A stretch of 64,000 bases of DNA from Palsa-504 sp963790065 (GCA_963790065.1 CAWBNK010000002.1:1-64000), one strand, 5' to 3'. Shown: positions 51,964-61,020, counted from the stretch's first letter. A program made the numbers and translations. Notes: generated from the sequence alone by a model not told the origin.

Positions 51964-53025
51964 ATGGGCCAGACCTACACGATTACCGTCGAGCCGCTGG
52001 GCGTCGAGGTGGCGTGCCGCGACGATCAGCCCATCCTCGAGGCCTGCCTGCGAGCGGGCGTGAACCTGCCGCACGCCTGCACCCACGGCACCTGCGGGAC
52101 CTGCAAGGCCGAGGTGCTTGACGGGTCGGTCGAGCTGGGCGACGCGTCGGCCTTCGCGCTGATGGAGTTCGAGCGCGAAGCGGGGAAGGCCCTCATCTGC
52201 ACGGCCAGGCCGCAGTCCGACGTCACCATCGAGGCCGACGTCGAGGAGGAGGAAGGCGTCGTCTTCCACCCGGTGCGCGACTTCACCGGGCTGGTCACCG
52301 CCATCGAGGACTGCGCCCACCAGACGCGCCGGCTGCTGATCGACCTGGACCACGACATCGTGCTCAACCCGGGCCAGTACGTCCAGGTCACCATCCCCGG
52401 GCGAGGGGTCACCCGCAGCTGGTCGGTAGCCAGCCCGCCCGGGCAGCCGGGCACCATCGAGCTGCACGTCAAGCGGACCCCGGGCGGGCTCGGCACGGAC
52501 GGCTGGGTGTTCGCCGGCCTGGCCGTCGGCGACGAGGTCCAGCTGACCGGCCCGTACGGCCGGTTCTTCCTGCGCGAGGCGCGGGCCGAGCCGGCCATCC
52601 TGATCGGCGGCGGCACTGGCCTGGCCCCGCTCAAGGCCATGATCCGGCACGTGCTGGAGACCGGCGGCGCCCACCAGCTGTTCCTCTACCACGGGGCCAG
52701 GACCCGGGCCGACCTGTACGACGTGGAGTACTTCACCGAGCTGGAACAGCGCTCCGGCGGGCAGTTCCGCTACCGGCCGGTGCTGTCCGACGAGCACGTG
52801 GACGGTTTCGCGGACGGCATGGTCACGGCCGCGGTCGAGGCCGACTTCCCGACCTGCCAGGGGCATACCGCCTACCTGTGCGGGCCGCCGCCCATGGTCG
52901 AGGCGGCGCTGAAGGTGCTGATGAGCAAGCGCCTGTTCCCGCGGGACATCTACCGGGAGGACTTCTACGACGCCCGGGACAAGGCCACCGGCGGTGTCCG
53001 CAGCCCGCTGCTGAGGACGTCATGA
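51964..53025 (+). CDS. dmpP: phenol hydroxylase reductase (DmpP-like)
   Basis: 353 residues. N-terminal [2Fe-2S] domain with CTHGTCGTC and a later Cys (ICTARP), FAD-binding domain with RSWSVASPPGQ, NAD-binding domain with GGGTGLAPLKAM and the YLCGPPPMVEA end. It passes electrons from NADH to the diiron alpha subunit. ATG 51964 follows a weak AGGGGG; the stop overlaps the hydrolase start (ATGA). Confidence 0.93.
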   Translation: MGQTYTITVEPLGVEVACRDDQPILEACLRAGVNLPHACTHGTCGTCKAEVLDGSVELGDASAFALMEFEREAGKALICTARPQSDVTIEADVEEEEGVVFHPVRDFTGLVTAIEDCAHQTRRLLIDLDHDIVLNPGQYVQVTIPGRGVTRSWSVASPPGQPGTIELHVKRTPGGLGTDGWVFAGLAVGDEVQLTGPYGRFFLREARAEPAILIGGGTGLAPLKAMIRHVLETGGAHQLFLYHGARTRADLYDVEYFTELEQRSGGQFRYRPVLSDEHVDGFADGMVTAAVEADFPTCQGHTAYLCGPPPMVEAALKVLMSKRLFPRDIYREDFYDARDKATGGVRSPLLRTS

Positions 53026-53873
53026 CGGGCATCATGACTGGCGCCGAACGCCCCGAGATCGGCGCCACCATCAGCGCGAACGGCATTGCGACCAACTACC
53101 TGGAGGCCGGTTCCGGGCCGCCGCTGGTCTTCGTGCACGGGTCGGGGCCGGGGGTCACCGCCTACGCTAACTGGCGGCTGGTACTGCCCGAGCTGGGCAA
53201 GCACTTCCACTGCTACGCGCCGGACATGGTCGGGTTCGGCTTCACGCAGCGGCCCGAGGGCATCCGCTACGACGTCCAGACCTGGGCCGGCCAGGTGCTC
53301 GGCTTCCTGGACGCGCTCGGCCTGAAACAGGCCAGCCTGGTCGGCAACAGCTTCGGCGGCGCCATCGCGCTGCGGCTGGCCGCCCAGCACCCGGACCGGG
53401 TGGACCGGCTGGTGCTCATGGGCAGCGTGGGGGTGCCGTTCGGCATCACCGAGGGCCTGGACGCGGTGTGGGGCTATCAGCCCTCCCCCGCGAACATGCG
53501 GGCCGTGATGGACTACTTCGCCTACTCCCGCGAGCTGGTCACCGACGAGCTAGCCGAGGTCAGGTACCGGGCCAGCATCCAGCCCGGCTTCCAGGAGTCG
53601 TTCTCGGCCATGTTCCCGGCCCCCCGGCAGCGCTGGGTGGACGCCATGGCCACCGCCGACGCCGAGATCGCCGCGCTGCCGCACCAGACCCTGCTCATCC
53701 ACGGCCGCGAGGACCAGGTGATCCCGCTGGCCACCTCGCTGCGGCTGCTCGAGCTGATCGACCGCAGCGAGCTGCACGTCTTCGGCCGGTGCGGGCACTG
53801 GACCCAGATCGAGCGGACCGGCGAATTCAACCGGCTGCTGGTCGACTTCCTGACCGGAAATGGGGCACGCTAA
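53022..53873 (+). CDS. dmpD: 2-hydroxymuconic semialdehyde hydrolase
   Basis: 283 residues, alpha/beta hydrolase. HGSGPGVTAYANW oxyanion region, nucleophile S110 in GNSFGG, Asp in HGREDQVIP and His in GHWTQIE. It hydrolyses the ring-cleavage product to 2-hydroxypenta-2,4-dienoate and formate or acetate. The next steps (hydratase, aldolase, aldehyde dehydrogenase) are not in this window. Last gene of the phenol operon. Confidence 0.9.
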   Translation: MTGIMTGAERPEIGATISANGIATNYLEAGSGPPLVFVHGSGPGVTAYANWRLVLPELGKHFHCYAPDMVGFGFTQRPEGIRYDVQTWAGQVLGFLDALGLKQASLVGNSFGGAIALRLAAQHPDRVDRLVLMGSVGVPFGITEGLDAVWGYQPSPANMRAVMDYFAYSRELVTDELAEVRYRASIQPGFQESFSAMFPAPRQRWVDAMATADAEIAALPHQTLLIHGREDQVIPLATSLRLLELIDRSELHVFGRCGHWTQIERTGEFNRLLVDFLTGNGAR

Positions 53874-53910
53874 GGGAGGGAGGGCTGGGATAAGAAAGAA
53901 GGGGCTGCGA

Positions 53911-53931
53911 GCGTTCCGCGATCAGGAACGC
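53911..53931. promoter_or_regulatory. 21-bp palindrome upstream of iclR-type gene
   Basis: GCGTTCC and GGAACGC arms with a seven-base centre, followed directly by a second GC-rich inverted repeat (CGGCCG twice, 53931-53949). Either an IclR-type operator or the terminator of the phenol operon; there is no T-tract. Confidence 0.45.
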
Positions 53932-53993
53932 GGCCGCCGGGCGGCCGCGCCTGAGGTGAGGCTTGTGCACACGCCCTGTTTGAGGAGGTCGGC

Positions 53994-54770
53994 ATGACTG
54001 CCACCACCGCCAGCGGCCGGGCCAGCGACGGCGGGCTGAAATCCGTCGCCACCACCCTGGACCTGCTCGACCTGTTCATGGCCGACGACGAGCTCGGCGT
54101 CACCGAGGTGGCCCGCGCGCTGGGCGTGGCCAAGAGCAGCGCGCACCGGATGCTGACCACGCTGGTGTCCCGGGGGTTCGCCGAGAAGGACCCGGAGACC
54201 GGGCGGTACCGGCTCGGCCTGCACATGTACGAGCTGGGCCAGCTGTCGGTCAGCCGGAACCGGCTACGGCGCACGGCGCTGCCGCTGATGGAGCAGCTGC
54301 GCGAGATGACCGGGCTGACCATCCACCTGGCCGTGGCCGACGGCGCCGACGTGGTGCACCTGGAGCGCCTGCAGTCCCGGCACGGCATCGAGCTGCTGGC
54401 CGACCTGCCGCGCCGCATCCCGACCCACTGCTCGGCGTCGGGCAAGGCCATCGCCGCCTTCGACGCCGAGGTGGCTGCCGCCCGACGGCGGGCCCGGTTC
54501 CCGGTCCTGACCGCGGCCTCGCTGCGCACCGAGCGCGAATTCGACGCGATGCTGCTGGACATCAGGCGGCGCGGGACGGCGTACAACAACGGCGAGGGTC
54601 TGGACGGGGCTGGCTCGATCGCGGCACCGGTGTTCGACGGCACCGGCCGGGCCCGGGCGGCCATCTCCCTGGTCGGGGCCATGCCGGTCATCGAGCGCTC
54701 GCGCGATCACTACGCGCGGCTGGCCGTGGCAGCCAGCCAGCGGCTGTCCCGGCTGGTGTCCTGGGACTAG
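53994..54770 (+). CDS. IclR family transcriptional regulator
   Basis: 258 residues. N-terminal winged helix (LGVTEVARALGVAKSSAHRMLTTL, cited by its ends LGVTEVARALGV and SAHRMLTTL) and a C-terminal effector domain with THCSASGKAIAAF and GSIAAPVFDGTGRARAAISL. IclR proteins commonly control aromatic catabolism. GAGGAGG precedes ATG 53994. It lies between the phenol operon and the PEP-synthase-like pair and may regulate either or both. Confidence 0.92.
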   Translation: MTATTASGRASDGGLKSVATTLDLLDLFMADDELGVTEVARALGVAKSSAHRMLTTLVSRGFAEKDPETGRYRLGLHMYELGQLSVSRNRLRRTALPLMEQLREMTGLTIHLAVADGADVVHLERLQSRHGIELLADLPRRIPTHCSASGKAIAAFDAEVAAARRRARFPVLTAASLRTEREFDAMLLDIRRRGTAYNNGEGLDGAGSIAAPVFDGTGRARAAISLVGAMPVIERSRDHYARLAVAASQRLSRLVSWD

Positions 54771-54813
54771 CCGGCGCCTTGCCGCACCAGCCGGCGCCGG
54801 GGAGAATCGGCTG

Positions 54814-56559
54814 GTGACCGCCGTCGTCCCGGTCGACGAGTACATCACGGAGGACTGGTATCCAGGCTTCAAGCCCGGCCGCCACCAGGCGCCGTACGTG
54901 GTGGAACCGTTCGGCACCTTCACCAAGGCGGACGAGCAGCGGTTCTGGTTCCTGGACTTCCACTGGCCGCGGGGCCTGACCCCGCTCGGGCTGATCTGGA
55001 ACGAGGACGGCTACTCCTGGGGCAGCCAGCTGGCCGCAGAGCGGATGCCGCTGCCGCCCGGCCGCGGCATCACCCAGCGCATCGCGGGCACGCACACCTA
55101 CGCCTCGGCCATCCCGGTCGAGGCCCCCGGCGAGGTGCGGGAACGCACTGCGCGGCTGCGCGGCTACCTGCCCGGCTTCCTGCGCGACTTCGAGCGGATC
55201 TGGCAGCAGCGCATCGCCGAACTCGAGGCCTGGTGGCAGCGGCTGCGGGCGGTCGACGGGACGGCTGACTCGCTGGCCGGCCTGGCCGCGATGCTGGCCG
55301 ACGCCCGCCGGTTCCACCGGCGCGCGTTCGAGATCCACTTCGAGCTGATGTACCCGCTGCTGGTGAACTACCGGGCCTTCTGCGGGGTGTGCACCGAGCT
55401 GGATATCGACCCGGCCGAGATCGGCAAGTTCCTCCAGGGCCGGGACACCAGGATCATGCGGACGGACCGCGAGCTCGGCGCGCTGACCGCTGCCGCCCGC
55501 CAGGCCGGGCTGGCCCCGGTGTTCGCGGCCGCCGAGCCGGAACGGCTGGCGGGCACGCTGACCGCGGCGGGCGGCGCGGCCGGGGCCTGGATGAGCCGGT
55601 TCGGGGACTTCCTGCAGGAGTACGGCTACCGCACCGAGGGGCCGTCCGACGTGGCCCTGCCCAGCTGGATCGAGGACCCCACCCCCGCCCTGGGGATGAT
55701 CAAGACCCTGCTGCAGAAGCAGACGGACCACCAGTTCGAGGTGGCCCGGCGGCAGGCCCAGGCCGAGCGCGACGCGGCCATCGACGCGGCCAGGTCCCGG
55801 CTCACCCGGGCTGAACAGCAGGTCTTCGACGACGGGCTGGCCTCGGTGCAGGCGGCCAACTTCCCCTGGTGGCAGGACGAGCACAACTACTACATCGACC
55901 TGCGGGTGTCGCTGCCGCTGCGCTGGGCGGCGCTGGCCATCGCCGACCGGGTCGGCGCCGGCCTGCCCGACGACACGGTGTTCCTGTCCTATCCCGAGCT
56001 GGCCGGGGTGGCGGCCGGGGAACTCCCCTACCGCGGCTTCCGGGGCTTGATCACCGAGCGCCGGGCGTACTTCGAGCACTGGCGCGACCGCCGGGCCAGC
56101 ATGCCCAAGGTGCTGGGCACGATCCCGGACACGGTGCAGGACCCCATCCTGGTCGAGATCTTCGGCCTGAACCGGAACTTCCTCACCGCGGTGACCGCGG
56201 CGGCCACGTCGGCCGAGGTGCGGACGCTGACCGGGATCGCGGCCTCCGGGGGCCGGGCCTCGGGCCCGGCCCGGGTGCTCAGCGACGCCGACGACCTACA
56301 CCGGGTCGGGCCGGGCGAGGTGCTGGTCTGCGAGTCGACCTCGCCCAACTGGACGCCCGCCTTCGCCAAGATCGCCGCCTGCGTGTGCGACGGCGGCGGC
56401 ATGCTGTCCCACGCGGCCATCGTGGGCCGCGAGTACCGGGTGCCCACCGTCACCGCCTGCGGGGTGGCCACGGTCACGATCAGGGACGGCGACCTGATCG
56501 AGGTCGACGGCGACAAGGGCATCGTGACGGTCCTGCACCGGGAGCCCCGCAGTGGCTGA
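54814..56559 (+). CDS. split PEP-synthase-like protein, phosphohistidine subunit (copy 1)
   Basis: 581 residues. The first ~440 residues are a substrate-side domain of unknown specificity (RFWFLDFHWPRGLTPLGL, LMYPLLVNYRAFCGV). The last ~110 are the PEP-utilising mobile domain with the phosphohistidine H533 in GGGMLSHAAIVGREY. Together with the next gene it reproduces the division of phenylphosphate synthase, in which subunit 1 carries the His and subunit 2 the ATP-grasp domain; rifampin phosphotransferase has the same parts in one chain. Substrate unknown; the phenol cluster next door makes a phenolic substrate attractive (inference). Eight-base overlap with the partner gene. Confidence 0.78.
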   Translation: MTAVVPVDEYITEDWYPGFKPGRHQAPYVVEPFGTFTKADEQRFWFLDFHWPRGLTPLGLIWNEDGYSWGSQLAAERMPLPPGRGITQRIAGTHTYASAIPVEAPGEVRERTARLRGYLPGFLRDFERIWQQRIAELEAWWQRLRAVDGTADSLAGLAAMLADARRFHRRAFEIHFELMYPLLVNYRAFCGVCTELDIDPAEIGKFLQGRDTRIMRTDRELGALTAAARQAGLAPVFAAAEPERLAGTLTAAGGAAGAWMSRFGDFLQEYGYRTEGPSDVALPSWIEDPTPALGMIKTLLQKQTDHQFEVARRQAQAERDAAIDAARSRLTRAEQQVFDDGLASVQAANFPWWQDEHNYYIDLRVSLPLRWAALAIADRVGAGLPDDTVFLSYPELAGVAAGELPYRGFRGLITERRAYFEHWRDRRASMPKVLGTIPDTVQDPILVEIFGLNRNFLTAVTAAATSAEVRTLTGIAASGGRASGPARVLSDADDLHRVGPGEVLVCESTSPNWTPAFAKIAACVCDGGGMLSHAAIVGREYRVPTVTACGVATVTIRDGDLIEVDGDKGIVTVLHREPRSG

Positions 56560-57697
56560 GCTGATCCTGCGGGCCGGGCAGGCGGGAGCGGATGATCCCG
56601 AACGGACCGGGCACAAGATGGCCCGGTTGGCTGAATTGGGTCGCGCGGGGCTGGTGATGCCGGAGTCGTTCGTGGTAACCATCGAGGCTTATGAGCGGCA
56701 TTTGACGGCGTCCGGCCTCGGCGCGCAGATCGACGAGCTGCTCGGCCAGCTGGACGGGCAGCGCGGGCTGGCGGTGGGGCAGGCCGAGCTCGAGGCGGTG
56801 GCCGGGCGGGTCAGGGAGGCGTTCGCGGCGGTGCCGGTTGAGGCGGGGGTGGCGGCGGCGATCGCGGCGGGGTACGCGGGGCTGGGGGGCCACGGTCACG
56901 CGGGCTATGCGGAGCGGGCCGGCGGCGGCGGTGACGTTGGCTGTGCAGGGCGGGCCGGCGGCGACGGTGACGTTGGCTATGCAGGGCGGGCCGGCGGCGG
57001 TGAACTGCGGGTGGCGGTGCGGTCGTCGGCGTGCGGGGAGGATTCGGCGGCGGCCAGCTTTGCCGGGGTGTTCGAGACCTGCCTGGGCGTGTCCGGCACG
57101 GACCGGGTGACCGACGCGGTGCGGTCCTGCTGGGCCAGCCTGTACGACGTCCGGGCGCTGGCCTACCGGATCGAGCACGGGCTCGATCACCGGTCCGCGC
57201 GGATGGCGGTGGGCGTGGTCGCGCTGGTGGACGCCGGCTCCTCCGGGGTAGCGTTCTCGGTCCACCCGCGGACCGGCAAGCGGGACCGGGTGGTCATCGA
57301 GGCCAACTGGGGCTGGGGCGGCGCGCTGGTTCAGGGCCTGGTCGTGCCGGACCGGGTGGAGGTGGACCGGGACGACGGCCGGGTGCTGCGCCACGACGTG
57401 GCCAGCAAGGAAATCATCTCGGCGTTCGACGAGGCGGCCGGGATGGTGGCGGAAATGCCGATGCCGCCCGGCCTGCGGGACCGGGCGGTGCTTGACGATG
57501 AGCAGATCGGGCAGATCGTGGCGGCGGTCCTGGCCGTCGAGGAGCGCTACGGGCACCCGGTCGACGTGGAGTGGGTGCTGGACCGCTCCGGCGGGCCGCC
57601 CTGGGTGGTCCAGGCGCGGCCGGTCACCGGTCTCCCCGATAGGGAGCCGGTGACCGGCTGGGATCCCGTCCGGTACGCGTTCGGCGATACGGCCTGA
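56552..57697 (+). CDS. split PEP-synthase-like protein, ATP-binding subunit (copy 1)
   Basis: 381 residues matching the PPDK/PEP synthase N-terminal ATP-grasp domain: GHKMARLAELGRAGLVMPESFVV at the start, VAVRSSACGEDSAAASFAGVFET, GVAFSVHPRTGKRD and DVEWVLDRSGGPPWVVQARPV. It would transfer the beta-phosphate of ATP to the His of the partner subunit. Between residues ~110 and 150 there is a Gly-rich insertion made of 12-residue repeats that the second copy lacks. It lies ahead of the first conserved nucleotide motif and is probably a surface loop. Confidence 0.8.
   Translation: MAELILRAGQAGADDPERTGHKMARLAELGRAGLVMPESFVVTIEAYERHLTASGLGAQIDELLGQLDGQRGLAVGQAELEAVAGRVREAFAAVPVEAGVAAAIAAGYAGLGGHGHAGYAERAGGGGDVGCAGRAGGDGDVGYAGRAGGGELRVAVRSSACGEDSAAASFAGVFETCLGVSGTDRVTDAVRSCWASLYDVRALAYRIEHGLDHRSARMAVGVVALVDAGSSGVAFSVHPRTGKRDRVVIEANWGWGGALVQGLVVPDRVEVDRDDGRVLRHDVASKEIISAFDEAAGMVAEMPMPPGLRDRAVLDDEQIGQIVAAVLAVEERYGHPVDVEWVLDRSGGPPWVVQARPVTGLPDREPVTGWDPVRYAFGDTA
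56888..56992 (+). repeat. 36-bp in-frame tandem repeat within the ATP-binding subunit
   Basis: Two nearly identical 36-bp units (56921-56956, 56957-56992) and a degenerate one before them encode 12-residue Gly-rich repeats (GGDGDVGYAGRA type). Confidence 0.8.
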
Positions 57698-57797
57698 GCC
57701 CCCGCTGGCCTTACCGCCTGGCGCGCCCGGTACGGGACCGGTCCTGCGACCACTCCTGCGTGTCCCGGGGCTGACACCACGGCCCGTTCGGACAAAA

Positions 57798-58292
57798 TCA
57801 GATCTGGCGGTCCTGGTCGTGGTGCGGGTGGTGGTGGTGGCCGAGGCGGCCGGTGACGGCCAGCACGACCACGAACAGGAGCCCGACCCACAGCACCGGC
57901 CCGGCGACCCACCACAGGGCGTGGGCGGTGGCCATGATCGCGATGACGACCAGCGCGGCCAGCAGGACCGGGTGGCGCCGGCGGCGGATGTGTACGGGCA
58001 CTGCCGGAGCCCCAGTGTCCGGCAGGTCGGCGAACAGGCCGCTCAGGTCGCCGCGGGTCTTGGCGTTCATGGCCTGGCTGACCCGCTCGTCGAACTCGGC
58101 CTGGTCGAGACGGCCGGCCGCGAAGTGCTCGGACAGCCGGTCGGTGACGGACTGGCGCTCCGCGTCGGAGACGCGCAGGTGCTGGTCGGAGACCTCGGCG
58201 TACATGTCGCGGAACATCGGGCCGAAGCCGCGCCCGCGCGGGCCGAAGCCGTAGAAAGGCCGGCCTCCGGGGTTATCAGACTGACTGGACAT
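57798..58292 (-). CDS. DUF1707 membrane protein
   Basis: 164 residues. DUF1707 segment LRVSDAERQSVTDRLSEHFAAGRLDQAEFDERV (ends LRVSDAERQ and LDQAEFDERV) followed by two membrane helices and a His-rich tail. These small proteins are common in actinobacteria near PspC and two-component envelope-stress genes, as here. AGGAG precedes ATG 58292. Function uncertain. Confidence 0.82.
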   Translation of the reverse strand: MSSQSDNPGGRPFYGFGPRGRGFGPMFRDMYAEVSDQHLRVSDAERQSVTDRLSEHFAAGRLDQAEFDERVSQAMNAKTRGDLSGLFADLPDTGAPAVPVHIRRRRHPVLLAALVVIAIMATAHALWWVAGPVLWVGLLFVVVLAVTGRLGHHHHPHHDQDRQI

Positions 58293-58324
58293 GATTGGTG
58301 CTCCTAGCGTGAACGGGCCGAACG

Positions 58325-58627
58325 TTAACGGCGCTGCAGGGATTCGATGAGCGAGCCGGCGATGGAGACGTCGCTGCCCTCTTCGGGGATCAGCAGCGCG
58401 CCGGCCAGGTAGAGCGGGATGCCGACGCCGCCGAAGACGGTCAGGACCACGAAGGCGATCCGGACGATCATGGGGTCGACGCCGAAGTAGCGGCCGATGC
58501 CCCCGGCCACGCCGGTCAGCATGCGGTCCTGGAAGGACCTGCGGAGCATGACGTGGTGCGGCTCGGCACCGAACGACGGCTCAGATGCAGTGGTGGTGTC
58601 TTGCGGGTTCGCAGTGTTCGTGTTCAT
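58325..58627 (-). CDS. PspC domain protein
   Basis: 100 residues with the PspC signature RMLTGVAGGIGRYFGVDPMIVRI and one or two membrane helices. PspC proteins sense membrane stress. It is divergent from a histidine kinase whose own N-terminus is also a PspC domain, so the two probably interact or compete. Likely co-transcribed with the DUF1707 gene. Confidence 0.88.
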   Translation of the reverse strand: MNTNTANPQDTTTASEPSFGAEPHHVMLRRSFQDRMLTGVAGGIGRYFGVDPMIVRIAFVVLTVFGGVGIPLYLAGALLIPEEGSDVSIAGSLIESLQRR

Positions 58628-58757
58628 GCCTCAAGAGTGGCTCCGCGGGCCTCGCGCGCACATCGGGAAGAACACCGGTCCGACCCTGATCCCGGACCGG
58701 GGATATCAGGGATCCCTCAGGGTTGCTCCGGATGGCGAGGTCAGGGGGTCTGGGGCC

Positions 58758-60104
58758 ATGATGGAGAGCGTGGAGCACCCAGAGCGCTGGCGTGAGCACC
58801 GCGGCGGTGACCCGTTCGGGCACTGGCACCGCGGGCCGTTCTGGCTGCGCAACCGCGGCAACGGGCCGCTGCGCCGTGACCAGGACGACCGGCTGGTGGG
58901 CGGGGTGGCCGCCGGGGCGGCCGCGTGGAAGGGCGTCAACGTCACCGCCGTGCGGATCGTCTTCGTGCTGATCGCCGTGGTCAGCGGCGGGGTCGGGGTG
59001 GCGGTGTACTTCGCGGCCTGGCTGCTGATCCCGGCGGCCGGCCAGGAAACCAGCATCGCCAGCCAGGCCAGGAACGACCCCCGGGGCATCCGGCTGGCCA
59101 TCGCCGTCGCGTCGCTGCTGGCCCTGATCCTGCTCGCCATCGGCGCGCTGGGCGACGGCTGGTTCACCAGCTGGGCCTGGCCCCAGGTCATCAGCGCGGC
59201 CGGGCTGGTGCTGATCTGGCGGAACGCACCCCCCGACGAGCAGGCTAGCCTGCGGAACCTGATCGAGCCGCTGGAATCTGTGGCGGGCTCGTCCAGGCCG
59301 GGCCGCCGGACGGCGCTGCGACTGGGGGTCGCGGCCGTGCTGCTGCTCGGCGGCGCGGGCTGGCTGTTCTCCGCCCGGTTCAGCGTGGCCCTGCTCCGGC
59401 CGCTGGGCGGGGTGGTGCTGGTCATCGCCGGGATCGTGATACTGCTCGGACCGTGGTGGCTGCGCATCGCACGCGACCTGGTGGTCGAGCGCGCGGCCCG
59501 GATCCGGCTCGAGGAGCGGACCGACATCGCCGCCCGGGTGCACGACTCGGTGCTGCAGACCCTGGCCCTGATCCAGCGGCGCGCCGACGACCCGCAGAAG
59601 GTCGTCCAGCTGGCCCGGATGCAGGAACGCGAGCTGCGGTCCTGGCTGTTCGAGGGGCGCGACCCCAACCAGCCGGACGAGAACATGACGGTCGCGTCCG
59701 GGATCCGGCAGATCCAGCAGGACGTGGAATCCCGGTACGGGGTTCCAGTGGAGGCGGTCACGGTCGGCGACTGCGAGCTGGACGACAGCCTGAACGCCCT
59801 GGTGGCCGCGGCCGGGGAGGCCACGGTCAACGCGGCCAAGTGGTCGGGGGCCAGCGTCATCTCGCTGTTCGCCGAGGTCGAGCCGGGTGAGGTGTCGATC
59901 GTGGTGCGCGACCGCGGGCAGGGCTTCGACCCCGAGACGGTGCCCGAGGACCGCAAGGGCCTGGCCGAGTCGGTGCACGGCCGGATGACCCGCCGCGGCG
60001 GCACGGCCACCGTGACCAGCGGCCCGGGTGAGGGCACCAAGGTCAGCCTGAAGATGCCGCGGTCCGCCACCCAGCCCCGGCCTAGCGCGGCGAGCCGGTC
60101 ATGA
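58758..60104 (+). CDS. PspC-domain sensor histidine kinase
   Basis: 448 residues. An N-terminal PspC domain (LVGGVAAGAAAWKGVNVTAVRI) is fused to further membrane helices (about six in all). A HisKA_3 dimerisation helix with the phospho-His in ARVHDSVLQTLALIQRR follows, then a HATPase domain (GEATVNAAKWSGA, RDRGQGFDPETV, GPGEGTKVSLKMP). It responds to cell-envelope stress and phosphorylates the NarL-type regulator just downstream. ATG 58758 or 58761. The TGA stop overlaps the first of four mini-ORFs that lead to the regulator gene. Confidence 0.9.
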   Translation: MMESVEHPERWREHRGGDPFGHWHRGPFWLRNRGNGPLRRDQDDRLVGGVAAGAAAWKGVNVTAVRIVFVLIAVVSGGVGVAVYFAAWLLIPAAGQETSIASQARNDPRGIRLAIAVASLLALILLAIGALGDGWFTSWAWPQVISAAGLVLIWRNAPPDEQASLRNLIEPLESVAGSSRPGRRTALRLGVAAVLLLGGAGWLFSARFSVALLRPLGGVVLVIAGIVILLGPWWLRIARDLVVERAARIRLEERTDIAARVHDSVLQTLALIQRRADDPQKVVQLARMQERELRSWLFEGRDPNQPDENMTVASGIRQIQQDVESRYGVPVEAVTVGDCELDDSLNALVAAAGEATVNAAKWSGASVISLFAEVEPGEVSIVVRDRGQGFDPETVPEDRKGLAESVHGRMTRRGGTATVTSGPGEGTKVSLKMPRSATQPRPSAASRS

Positions 60105-60208
60105 GCGTCGTGCCGGAGGTGCGCAGATGAGCGCCGTGCCGGAGGTGCGCAGATGAGCGTCGTGCCGGAGGTGCGCAGATGAGCGTCGTGCCGGAGGTGC
60201 GCAGATGA
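60101..60208 (+). repeat. four tandem 26-bp RBS-start units encoding coupled mini-ORFs
   Basis: Units start at 60101, 60127, 60153 and 60179. Each has ATGAGC, then GGAGG seven bases before the next ATG. Because 26 is not a multiple of three, each ATG is in a new frame and reads nine codons (M-S-[VA]-V-P-E-V-R-R) to a TGA overlapping the following ATG (60101-60130, 60127-60156, 60153-60182, 60179-60208). The last overlaps the response-regulator start at 60205, and the first overlaps the kinase stop. Confidence 0.9.
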
Positions 60209-60873
60209 GCACCGCCGTGCCGCGGGTCGTGCTGGTCGATGACCACGGGCTGTTCCGCTCCGGGGTCCGGGGCGAGCTGGGTAAGCAGGTCGAGGTGGTG
60301 GGCGAGGCCGACGACGTGCAGCCCGCCATCGAGCTGATCGGCTCGCTGGAGCCCGACGTGGTGCTGCTTGACGTGCACCTGCCCAGCGGCGGGGGCCAGG
60401 ACGTGGTCCAGGCCATCAAGGCTTCGCACCCCGAGGTGCGGTTCCTGGCCCTGTCCGCGTCGGACGCGCCCGAGGACGTGATCGCGGTGATCCGGGCCGG
60501 GGCCCGGGGCTACGTGACCAAGACGATCTCCACCGCCGAGCTGGCCGACGCGATCCGGCGGGTGGCGGCGGGCGACGCGGTGTTCTCGCACCGGCTGGCC
60601 GGGTTCGTGCTTGACGCCTTCGCGGCTGCTGGTACGGCCGGTCCGGCCGACGCGGTGAAGCCGTCCTTTGATCCCGAGCTTGACCAGCTGACCGCGCGGG
60701 AACGCGAGGTGCTGCGGCTGATCGCCCAGGGCTACACCTACAAGGAGATCGCCCGGGAACTTTACATCTCGGTGAAAACAGTGGAAAGCCACGTGTCGTC
60801 GGTGCTGCGCAAGCTGCAGCTGTCCACGCGGCACCAGCTCACCCGGTGGGCGGCCGAGCGCCGCCTGGCCTGA
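60205..60873 (+). CDS. NarL/LuxR-type response regulator
   Basis: 222 residues. Receiver domain with VDDHGLFR acidic pair and phospho-Asp in VVLLDVHLP, then a LuxR helix-turn-helix (LTAREREVLRLIAQG, KEIARELYISVKTVESHVSS). Partner of the PspC-domain kinase. Its ATG follows a repeated RBS-start array, so its expression may depend on re-initiation through the array. Confidence 0.93.
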   Translation: MSTAVPRVVLVDDHGLFRSGVRGELGKQVEVVGEADDVQPAIELIGSLEPDVVLLDVHLPSGGGQDVVQAIKASHPEVRFLALSASDAPEDVIAVIRAGARGYVTKTISTAELADAIRRVAAGDAVFSHRLAGFVLDAFAAAGTAGPADAVKPSFDPELDQLTAREREVLRLIAQGYTYKEIARELYISVKTVESHVSSVLRKLQLSTRHQLTRWAAERRLA

Positions 60874-61020
60874 CTGGTTGCGCTTGGGGCCTGACCCAAG
60901 TTCTGGCGGCCCGAAATGGTGGGGTTCGCCATTGATTCGCCCGGTCTGGCTATGCCAGCGTCGGCGGTGCGGACCTGCGTAAAGAGACGCCAAGGCCGCC
61001 ATAGCCGCCAGGAGGACGCT
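60874..61020. other. intergenic region before the second PEP-synthase-like pair
   Basis: 147 bp with no gene; a small CTGGC/GCCAG hairpin at 60946-60958 and a GGAGG just before ATG 61021. It probably contains the promoter of the second pair. Confidence 0.4.

Noticed and set aside
60101..60208. Tandem 26-bp repeats as a CRISPR array
   Set aside because: The units are contiguous with no spacers and lie on a stop/start junction.
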